In this document: positions 47,701 to 53,649 of the stretch, one piece after another
How the letters are laid out: every line of letters starts with the position of its first letter
How positions within the stretch are numbered: position 1 is the first letter of the stretch
From: Pontibacter burrus
GTDB taxonomy: Bacteria > Bacteroidota > Bacteroidia > Cytophagales > Hymenobacteraceae
Assembly: GCF_010686685.1 (NCBI RefSeq)
Contig: NZ_JAAGWD010000002.1
Span: 558,001-622,000, forward strand
Reading direction: 5' to 3'
DNA length: 64,000 bases
The notes under the pieces: model-generated
What the model was told of the DNA's origin: nothing
Seen by the model: only the letters and a program-made list of their open reading frames with translations
The model's database searches: none
Made by a program: the position numbers and the translations under genes

Positions 47701-49320
47701 CAGGTCTACTTTACGGAGCTGGGCCTTCAGGTTAAAGGCCTGCTGACCACTGTTCAGGAAAATTTCCCCATCCGCTGATACATCCAGGTTCGGGTCTTTT
47801 ATGCTTACCTGCCCTACAAACTTCTGGCGGCTCAGGTTTCCGTTGGCAATGATGTTCCTATAGTTATAGTTCTTAAACTCTATCTGGTTAATGGTAGCGT
47901 CCATGTCCACGTGAGCATCTTCCAGGGTAAAGCCGGAGCCAGCCACATTTCCGCTCATCGAGATGGTGCCCAGCAGATCGGTTCTGTTAATGAGTCTTCC
48001 GAGGTTAAAGCTGTTTGTGCTCAGGTAACCTTTATAAGAGGAGGTTCGGCGGTCATCGTCTATTTTTAAATTAATATCTGACCGGACGTTACCCAAAGCA
48101 GTAGCAAAATTGCCGTTCGCTACAAAGTCGTTGTAGAAACCAAGAAAGCGGCCATCCAGTTTTACTGTTCCTAGGCGGACTGCCACCTGGTAGGCGTCCT
48201 TCGGCAGAAAATGCTTCAAATCGTCTGCATTTATAGTTGAGGGCTTCAGGCGCAGGTTGGCAAAGGTCTCTTTATAGTTTGGCAAACCATCGGCTTTCAC
48301 CTGGCCTACTATATGTGTATTCCGTCCGTACTGCAGGTCCACGCTGTCAGCGCTGAAGTTGGAGACCTTGCCCTTAAAGTTGACGGAGTTGACCCGGATC
48401 TCCTCGTTGTAATCTTTCAGTACTTCAGTAAACTTGGCTATGTCGTCGGAAGTAACATAGGAGTTATAGAGATTGGCGGTAAGGGTAACGCTGTCGTTAA
48501 AGCTGGTGAAGTTCTTGAACCGTTCAAAATCAAAGCGGACATAGTTCTGCACATTGCTGTTCTCAACTTTCAGATTCAGGTCGGCCCATTCCCAGAAAGT
48601 GGCGGCATAGGTCATGCGGGTGTCGAGGTGGCGCAGGTTGGTGTTGGAGCGTTTCTCGATGGCACTGAAGTTGGTGATGGTAGCCTGAAGTGTATCAGCC
48701 AGTACCAGTTCGGTGAAATTACCATAAATACTGTCCACGGTGAGGTGGGCATAGTCCATGGCTTCTGTAAAGACAGGCTTGTTAAAATCGTCGTAGGTAA
48801 AGCGACCGTTCTGTATGATCAGCTCCTGCAGGTCAAACTTAAAGGGTTTAGATACCTTGGTAGTGTCTTTTACAAACAGCTTGCCCAGCGCATTGAAAAA
48901 TGCTCCGGCATTCAGCGAATCAGATCCTTCATAATATACCAGGTTTGCACGTGGCTCCTGAAGTTCCAGGGTGGCAATACTAAGTGAATTTGGGTTAAAG
49001 ATAGAGAAGGAGGCAATGTCTGCTTCGATGCGGCCTACATAAAATAGCTCGTTCTTTTTAAAGTCGCGTACTTGCACCTGCTCCAGTATCACGTTACTGA
49101 AAAATTCGATGTCGACACGGCCTACGCTTACATCATGCCTGGTGGTTTCGGAGAGCCAGGCGGCAGCGCACTGGGCAACTTTGGTTTGAACGGCAGGAAT
49201 ACGGATCGCAAAAAAAACAGCAATAAACAGCAGCAAAAGGAATGCAAACAGCCCTAAAACTATTTTAAGAATAGCTTTTCCTATAACTTTGAAGTAATTT
49301 ATGGACTGTTCTTTTTCCAA
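44788..49320 (-). CDS. TamB/DUF490-domain envelope protein
   Basis: 1510 aa. One membrane segment at residues about 13-37 (IGKAILKIVLGLFAFLLLLFIAVFFAIRI) anchors the protein, and the rest is a very long repetitive beta-rich region in the periplasm. The C-terminal TamB domain (about 1100-1490) is recognisable: IYLGPNSISFRNAQLRDLFGN, GSGSGDIRMTIDTRGDFNMFGTFEISKGAYNLNL, and NQLSSFLNSIDSNLEIDIGLGN near the end. TamB-like proteins are bridge-shaped and move lipids or help assemble outer-membrane proteins. Bacteroidota homologs are of this size. The start codon is 3 bp from the divergent tsaD start, so its promoter must lie inside tsaD. Confidence 0.9.
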   Translation of the reverse strand: MEKEQSINYFKVIGKAILKIVLGLFAFLLLLFIAVFFAIRIPAVQTKVAQCAAAWLSETTRHDVSVGRVDIEFFSNVILEQVQVRDFKKNELFYVGRIEADIASFSIFNPNSLSIATLELQEPRANLVYYEGSDSLNAGAFFNALGKLFVKDTTKVSKPFKFDLQELIIQNGRFTYDDFNKPVFTEAMDYAHLTVDSIYGNFTELVLADTLQATITNFSAIEKRSNTNLRHLDTRMTYAATFWEWADLNLKVENSNVQNYVRFDFERFKNFTSFNDSVTLTANLYNSYVTSDDIAKFTEVLKDYNEEIRVNSVNFKGKVSNFSADSVDLQYGRNTHIVGQVKADGLPNYKETFANLRLKPSTINADDLKHFLPKDAYQVAVRLGTVKLDGRFLGFYNDFVANGNFATALGNVRSDINLKIDDDRRTSSYKGYLSTNSFNLGRLINRTDLLGTISMSGNVAGSGFTLEDAHVDMDATINQIEFKNYNYRNIIANGNLSRQKFVGQVSIKDPNLDVSADGEIFLNSGQQAFNLKAQLRKVDLQALRFSDVPFTISANTNLNFTGLRLDEFVGIASFNEANINYKGRELVLDSLYINSEIVEGQRALNLVSDLVTVFVDGNFDYSTLLADLDQLAHEYRLNFESNDAATSAYYARKSLSQIKDYSLNYTLQLKNMDPLLALFLPEMSLSRNTTLEGSFRHGNTVILEMAGDIDTLSYSDFDLYRGHFDLTSSKLQNSPDVLASIIYTSEEQQLPTAGRTQDFYLEGIWSERKIDFATSVRQPEFNNRATITGDLNFLENQIQLVFDKSNIILRDMPWAFTPGNTIVIGDAGKSFLFENFAITNQEQTIRAVGLISEDPNSTLNLRVENFDLRNLNTLITEKIAGRLSSEVVVQDIYDRALLNLNARVDSFHLDDFLIGDITGKANWNNTAKQMVVDIGIDRNHKKVLSVTGNYNPEAQEDQLDLLAVMDQAQLKLAEPLIKPILSDLEGDLEGRVRVLGKLTSPILKGSVMVSNGQFRFDYLNTRYRFNDRIYLGPNSISFRNAQLRDLFGNTATVTGGIAHDGFSNMVIDLSARYRNFMILNTTAEQNELYYGTAFGTGTASVLGPVDNLRINVDARSEENTRIVVPLDNQENVARKDFIRFVTRTPDSLAVAVDDQKVDLSGINMNFNLNVTDDAYFEIIIDRTTGDVIRGSGSGDIRMTIDTRGDFNMFGTFEISKGAYNLNLLEGLVTREFNVQPGSTITWNGDPLGGIMNITGNYTQMASLPVTETSSIQGRYPVTAVIDLDGPLLTPQISLGMDFDQVPQTAETEALISSIKNDEAELNRQVFSLMVLGRLSPQGTFSTVDAGTTAVGGSLGSLLSNQLSSFLNSIDSNLEIDIGLGNIDQDALSSLQVRLSYSFFQGRLRVTSEAGLGASNEAGTSRDNGYQGDWSLEYYITKSGELRARLEYNTIPRGLIDRRTNRQSFSLLHTKRFDNLRELFRSNRRQRRLEEQERQQIILDSDPRFNQQPLQ
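49284..49291 (+). promoter_or_regulatory. Probable -7 box of the tsaD promoter, inside tamB
   Basis: TAACTTTG is an exact TANNTTTG match on the plus strand, ending 32 bp before the tsaD ATG. A -33 TTG at the right spacing is not evident. It lies within the first codons of tamB on the other strand. Confidence 0.55.
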
Positions 49321-49323
49321 AAG

Positions 49324-50331
49324 ATGACCGAACCTACAATATTAGCTATTGAATCTTCCTGCGACGAGACCTCAGCTGCCGTTATACGAGGCGGCAAAGT
49401 TTTGTCGAATATAATTGCTACTCAGGCCGTTCACGAAAAATATGGCGGCGTGGTACCAGAACTTGCTTCCAGGGCACATCAGCAAAACATAATTCCTGTT
49501 GTAACCGAAGCTTTAAACAAGGCAAATGTAACTAAAAATGAGTTAAGTGCAGTAGCTTTTACCCGTGGCCCAGGCCTTTTAGGTGCACTGCTCGTTGGTA
49601 GCTCTTTTGCCAAGTCATTTGCACTGGGTTTAAATATACCGCTTATAGATGTAAACCACATGCAGGCACACATTTTAGCGCATTTTATAGATGACCCGAA
49701 GCCAAATTTTCCATTTCTGTGCCTGACCGTAAGTGGCGGCCACACCCAGATTGTGCTCGTAAAAAGCCACCTGGATATGGAAGTGATTGGCCAGACGACG
49801 GATGATGCCGTGGGCGAAGCCTTCGATAAAACTGCCAAAATGCTTGGCCTGCCTTATCCGGGCGGCCCCATGCTGGACAAAGCTGCCGCACAAGGCAACC
49901 CAAAAGCGTTTGAGTTCCCGGTTGGCAACATGCCCGGCTACGACTACTCATTCAGTGGTATTAAAACATCGGTGCTTTACTTCCTGCGAGATAAAACGAA
50001 GGATAACCCCAATTTTGTACAGGAAAACATCAACGATATTTGCGCCAGCGTGCAGCATACCTTAATTAAGACCTTGCTGAAGAAAGTGGTGCAGGCTACA
50101 AAAGACCTGGGCATAAAAGAAGTGGCTATAGCTGGTGGTGTATCAGCTAACTCCGGTTTGCGTGCCGCCCTGCAGGACTATGCCAAGCGCTATAGTTGGA
50201 ACGTGTACATCCCAGCTTTCCAGTACTGCACCGACAATGCCGGTATGATCGCCATGGCTGCACACTTCCAGTACCTGGCTGGCGATTTCGCCGACCAGTA
50301 CGCCAGCCCGGATCCTAGGATGAAGATATAG
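49324..50331 (+). CDS. tsaD: tRNA N6-threonylcarbamoyltransferase TsaD (Kae1/YgjD)
   Basis: 335 aa, normal. With TsaB and TsaE it transfers the threonylcarbamoyl group to A37 of tRNAs that read ANN codons. The ASKHA fold begins ILAIESSCDETSAAV; metal-binding residues His112 and His116 are in NHMQAHILAHF. LTVSGGHTQIVLV, DDAVGEAFDKTAKMLGLPYPGG and VAIAGGVSANSGLRAAL are family signatures, ending with YCTDNAGMIA. The start is fixed by the conserved IESSCDET region and lies 3 bp from the divergent tamB start. Confidence 0.96.
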   Translation: MTEPTILAIESSCDETSAAVIRGGKVLSNIIATQAVHEKYGGVVPELASRAHQQNIIPVVTEALNKANVTKNELSAVAFTRGPGLLGALLVGSSFAKSFALGLNIPLIDVNHMQAHILAHFIDDPKPNFPFLCLTVSGGHTQIVLVKSHLDMEVIGQTTDDAVGEAFDKTAKMLGLPYPGGPMLDKAAAQGNPKAFEFPVGNMPGYDYSFSGIKTSVLYFLRDKTKDNPNFVQENINDICASVQHTLIKTLLKKVVQATKDLGIKEVAIAGGVSANSGLRAALQDYAKRYSWNVYIPAFQYCTDNAGMIAMAAHFQYLAGDFADQYASPDPRMKI

Positions 50332-50429
50332 TTGGTAGTTATTGATTGATGGTTATAAGCTATAGGGGGTAGATTTCGATCAAAATCCTGTTGATCTTTA
50401 AATCCTGGAAATCCTGATTCAGATAAAAA

Positions 50430-50849
50430 ATGCGAACTACGAATAACGACCAACTAATAACGAAACCCAAAGTGGGCGACACCCGGGTTTATCAAAAGCT
50501 TGTAACTGAAGCTGACTTTGCGCGTTTCGAGGATGGCCTGGTGCATGCGGTGTGCTCTACGTTTTCGCTGGCGCAGGCAGCCGAGTGGGCCGGCAGGTTG
50601 TTCGTTTTGGAGATGAAAGAAAAGGATGAAGAAGGGATAGGTACTTTTCTGACGATCAATCACAAAGGTCCTGCTTTTGAAAGTGAAACTATAACTATAG
50701 TTGCCACCCTGAAAGCAGTAAATGGGCACGAAGTAATTTGTAGCTATGAAGCCCGCGTTGGCGACCGCTTGGTGGCCGATGGAGAAACCGGACAGAAAAT
50801 TTTGAAAAAAGAAAAATTAGCCAAAGTTTTGGCACCTAAGCAAGCATAA
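50430..50849 (+). CDS. Hotdog-fold thioesterase-like protein
   Basis: 139 aa. The core resembles small acyl-CoA thioesterases of the fluoroacetyl-CoA thioesterase type: KPKVGDTRVYQKLVTEADFARFEDGLVHAVCSTFSLAQAAEWAGR, then GTFLTINHKGPAFESETITIVATL, and a C-terminal ICSYEARVGDRLVADGETGQ. That pattern (starting strand, long helix with Glu, and second strand set) is hotdog-like. Substrate unknown; the Glu in the helix may be catalytic. Its stop shares one base with the smpB start (TAATG), so the two are translationally coupled. Confidence 0.75.
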   Translation: MRTTNNDQLITKPKVGDTRVYQKLVTEADFARFEDGLVHAVCSTFSLAQAAEWAGRLFVLEMKEKDEEGIGTFLTINHKGPAFESETITIVATLKAVNGHEVICSYEARVGDRLVADGETGQKILKKEKLAKVLAPKQA

Positions 50850-51316
50850 TGGCCAAAGACAAGGACAGAATACAGAAACACGTAAACATCGTTAACCGCA
50901 GGGCCTCCTTCGAGTACCAGTTCCTGGATAAATATACCGCCGGTATTATGCTGATGGGTACCGAGATCAAATCGATACGCGAAGGCAAGGTAAACATGCA
51001 GGATGGCTATTGTGTGTTCCAGAAAGGAGAACTATGGCTGCACAACATGCACATTTCTACCTACACCGAAGGCACACACTATAACCACGAGCCCATGCGC
51101 GCCCGCAAACTGCTGCTGAACAAGCGCGAACTCGCTAAACTCGAAAAAGGTACACAGGAGCAGGGGGTAACCATCATCCCGACACGGGTATTCATCAACG
51201 ACCGTGGCTTTGCCAAAGTGGAAATAGCCCTTGCCCGCGGTAAAAAGCTGCACGATAAGCGCGAAGACATCAAAGCCAAAGATGTAAAGCGTGAAATGGA
51301 TAGAAGCGGATACTAA
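50849..51316 (+). CDS. smpB: SsrA (tmRNA)-binding protein SmpB
   Basis: 155 aa, the standard length. SmpB guides tmRNA to stalled ribosomes for trans-translation. NRRASFEYQFLDKYTAGIMLMGTEIKSIREGKVNMQDGYC covers the first beta-barrel strands, WLHNMHISTYTEG and RARKLLLNKREL follow, then EQGVTIIPTRVFINDRGFAKVEIALARGKKLHDKRE and the basic C-terminal tail VKREMDRSGY needed in the decoding centre. The ATG overlaps the stop of the upstream thioesterase-like gene. tmRNA itself was not found nearby. Confidence 0.97.
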   Translation: MAKDKDRIQKHVNIVNRRASFEYQFLDKYTAGIMLMGTEIKSIREGKVNMQDGYCVFQKGELWLHNMHISTYTEGTHYNHEPMRARKLLLNKRELAKLEKGTQEQGVTIIPTRVFINDRGFAKVEIALARGKKLHDKREDIKAKDVKREMDRSGY

Positions 51317-51334
51317 GCGCGGCAGCGCGCAATT

Positions 51335-51426
51335 ATGAATTAAAAATTAAAAATTAGAAATTAGGGCCATATTAGCTGGCTCTTTTTTGTTGCACAAGCA
51401 GGAGTCATTTCTAATTTTTAATTCAT
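51335..51426. repeat. AT-rich inverted repeat around the smpB terminator
   Basis: A left arm of 27 nt (51335-51361: ATGAATTAAAAATTA, then a second AAAATTA unit and GAAAT) is the reverse complement of a 20-nt right arm (51407-51426, ATTTCTAATTTTTAATTCAT), except that the 7-nt AAAATTA unit appears twice on the left. The 45 bp between them include the smpB terminator. Confidence 0.55.
51363..51388 (+). terminator. Terminator after smpB
   Basis: AGGGCCA and TGGCTCT form a 7-bp stem with one G-T pair around TATTAGC, followed by TTTTTTGT. Confidence 0.65.
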
Positions 51427-51446
51427 CATTACTAATTTGAAAAGTC

Positions 51447-52226
51447 GTGGACTACGGAATAAGTATGCTGAGCCTGGTGCCGATGCGCGCCGAACCATCT
51501 AACAAAGCTGAACTGGTTAGCCAGTTGCTGTTTGGGGAGTGCTACGAGATCATCAGTCGCCAGGAGAAATGGGTGCGCATACAACTCGCTACGGATGGCT
51601 ACCAGGCTTGGATCGACCTGAATCAGCATACACCAATTTCTGCAGCATATTACCAGGAGTGGAAACAGACCCAGCACCCACGCACAATGGACCTGGTGCA
51701 GATTATCAGCAATTCCGAGGAGCGCATTCCGGTAGGTATTGGCGCGTATCTGCCATTTTTTGATGGCATGAATGTGCGTATCGGGGAGCAGGTATATCAC
51801 TACAGTGGCCGAGCCTCTAATCCAGAGGCTGAAGCAACTATAGCACAGCTAGTAAAAGTAGCCCATAACTTTATGAAAGCGCCTTACTTGTGGGGTGGCA
51901 AATCGGTGTTTGGTATAGATTGTTCCGGGTTTGCACAGCAGGTGTATGGCATTTGCGGTGTGCAGCTACCCCGCGACGCCTATCAGCAGGTAACTGTTGG
52001 CGAAGAAGTGCATTTCGTGAACCAGACACAGCCCGGTGACCTGGCCTTTTTCGATAACGAGGAAGGTCGTATCATCCATGTGGGTATTGTGCTTGAGGAT
52101 CAGAAGATCATGCATGCCAGCGGCGAAGTACGCATTGATACCCTGGATCATAATGGTATTTACAACGCTGCCCGCAAGCGTTACTCCCATAAACTCCGCA
52201 TTATCAAGCGAATCTTTCCTTCATAG
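51447..52226 (+). CDS. NlpC/P60 peptidoglycan hydrolase with SH3-like domains
   Basis: 259 aa. The N-terminal half (about 1-130) holds two SH3-like domains for cell-wall binding (GISMLSLVPMRAEPSNKAELVSQLLFGECYEI is the first). The C-terminal NlpC/P60 domain of family C40 has the catalytic Cys in GIDCSGFAQQVY, and His in IIHVGIVLED and PGDLAFFDN nearby. It would cleave gamma-D-Glu-diamino acid bonds in peptidoglycan stem peptides. No signal peptide is visible, so it may act inside the cell or be exported unconventionally; Bacteroidota YkfC-like enzymes are often cytoplasmic recyclers. Confidence 0.86.
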   Translation: MDYGISMLSLVPMRAEPSNKAELVSQLLFGECYEIISRQEKWVRIQLATDGYQAWIDLNQHTPISAAYYQEWKQTQHPRTMDLVQIISNSEERIPVGIGAYLPFFDGMNVRIGEQVYHYSGRASNPEAEATIAQLVKVAHNFMKAPYLWGGKSVFGIDCSGFAQQVYGICGVQLPRDAYQQVTVGEEVHFVNQTQPGDLAFFDNEEGRIIHVGIVLEDQKIMHASGEVRIDTLDHNGIYNAARKRYSHKLRIIKRIFPS

Positions 52227-52305
52227 AATTTAATTTTCTGGGTGCTGGCACCGTAAGCTACCGGTTTTTTCCGTAGAAGCTTATGTTAAAGCTTACTGTG
52301 CTCCC

Positions 52306-52809
52306 ATGAAAGATAAAGTTCTCATCCTGAACCAGGACTTCAGTGCCATTGCTGTATGTTCCATTTATAAAGCTTTTCTGCTCGTGTATCTGGAGAAGGC
52401 AGAGATGATTACCAGGTCAGAAGCCGGTGCTCTCCGAACCATTACACGAACCTATCCGGTGCCTTCTGTAATCCGGTTGCAGCGCTACGTACACGTTCCC
52501 TATCATGGCATTGCCCTGAGCCGGCATAACGTGATGCGCCGCGATAACTATACCTGCCAGTACTGCGGAACTATAAAGAACCTGACGCTGGACCACCTGC
52601 TGCCAAGAAGCAGGGGAGGAGAGACTAACTGGCAAAACCTGGTAACTGCCTGCACCCGTTGTAACTCCCGCAAAGGCGATCGCACCCCCGAAGAAGCCGG
52701 GCTCAAACTACTCCGTAAGCCCATCAGGCCATCGCTCCAGTATTTCCTTAAAATGCACCTAGATACCACCAACCAGGACTGGGGGATGTACCTCGGCGTG
52801 AAGGAATAA
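52306..52809 (+). CDS. HNH endonuclease family protein
   Basis: 167 aa. The HNH fold is at about residues 72-125: RHNVMRRDNYTCQYCG, LTLDHLLPRSRGGETNWQNLVTACTRCNSRKGDRTPEEA. CxxC pairs (CQYC and CTRC) bind a structural metal, and LDHLLPRSRGG plus N carry the HNH residues. The first 65 residues contain DFSAIAVCSIYKAFLLVYLEKAEMI, a domain seen in many stand-alone HNH proteins of Bacteroidota. Biological role is unknown. It is followed by 813 bp of non-coding DNA. Confidence 0.9.
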   Translation: MKDKVLILNQDFSAIAVCSIYKAFLLVYLEKAEMITRSEAGALRTITRTYPVPSVIRLQRYVHVPYHGIALSRHNVMRRDNYTCQYCGTIKNLTLDHLLPRSRGGETNWQNLVTACTRCNSRKGDRTPEEAGLKLLRKPIRPSLQYFLKMHLDTTNQDWGMYLGVKE

Positions 52810-53165
52810 TATAACTATAGCTGTGCTAATATATTTAGTTTGTTATATATAAGTTACAGTTAATCAGTATGTATGAGTTTGTGTGGTAAAGTATAACTAT
52901 AGGTTAAAAGTATGAAAAGGGGTTTTGAGGGTAAGACTGCTGTAGTGGTTGCGGCCCTGATCAAAAACCTGTAGAGCTATACCATAACTGCCCGAACTAT
53001 AGCAGAAACTATAGCACTATAACCGCAACTATAGCTTGCTCTTTCTGGAGTAGAACGCGGACTTGGAAGCCTGCAGCAGTTTGGTTTCGGACACGGATGC
53101 CTGAAACAGCGAAGTGGTGCTAGATGATTGGAACTACAGAACTGTCTTTTCTAACTATAGCGAAG

Positions 53166-53436
53166 TCAGAAATTCCCCTCTTGAGAGGGGTAGGGGTGTG
53201 TTAATTTGTAACCACTAAACTATAGCTTCAACTATAGCCATTGCTATAGCTTTACCTGTCCCTGTCGGGCCAGTTGAGTTACAAACTCAACCCCATCGTT
53301 AGGCACGGGTTACAAACCCGCGCCAGCGAAATTTACCAGCGAAGTGTATTGCTGCAGCAACTTTAGAACTATAGTCCGAACTATAGCAAAAGCCCAAATC
53401 CTAAAAATCCATTTGTCCTGTAAATCCTGATGCAGA
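53166..53436. repeat. Partial third copy of the composite intergenic repeat
   Basis: The gap 52810-53649 contains many CTATAG motifs, a CCCCTCTTGAGAGGGG module near 53174 like those in copies 1 and 2, and a tail (GCAACTTTAG ... AAATCCTAAAAATCC, 53357-53410) that matches copy 2 at 41069-41100. The 46-bp GC-rich block is absent. The first part (52810-53165) shows nothing else recognisable. Confidence 0.65.
53273..53324. repeat. Paired small hairpins (ACA-loop type)
   Basis: GTTGAGTT-ACA-AACTCAAC (53273-53291) and CGGGTT-ACA-AACCCG (53306-53320, extended by GGC/GCC with one mismatch) are two consecutive near-perfect hairpins with the same ACA loop but different stems. A similar pair is at 6743-6791. 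Confidence 0.7.
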
Positions 53437-53512
53437 TAACTCTCCACCATCAACCACCAACTAAACACTTAACCCCCTTTGCTACATAACTTTACATATT
53501 CACTTATAAGCG

Positions 53513-53544
53513 TTGGTTTTTACGAATAAAAAGATTTACTTTTG
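53513..53544 (+). promoter_or_regulatory. rpsA promoter
   Basis: TTG at 53513-53515 and the -7 box TACTTTTG at 53537-53544 (TANNTTTG), separated by 21 bp, match the Bacteroidota consensus. Transcription should start near 53551. Confidence 0.65.
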
Positions 53545-53550
53545 CGCTTT

Positions 53551-53649
53551 CATCCGGGTGGATGAGCCCTGGACTTCAGGGAAATGTAAAACTAAACCAA
53601 ACCGGCCCATTGCTCTAAGCCGGTGGCTACTCCAGAGCAACAAAACAAT
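53551..53649 (+). promoter_or_regulatory. Structured rpsA leader with three hairpins
   Basis: Three successive perfect stems: CATCC-GGGT-GGATG (53551-53564), CCCTG-GACTT-CAGGG (53567-53581) and ACCGGC-12 nt-GCCGGT (53601-53624), separated by A-rich sequence. No Shine-Dalgarno sequence precedes the ATG at 53650. The E. coli rpsA leader also folds into three hairpins without a strong Shine-Dalgarno and mediates repression by S1. A similar autoregulatory role here is inference. Confidence 0.5.

Noticed and set aside
53623..53649. GTG start for rpsA at 53623
   Set aside because: It overlaps the third leader hairpin and adds nine residues not expected for the family; ATG at 53650 is preferred.
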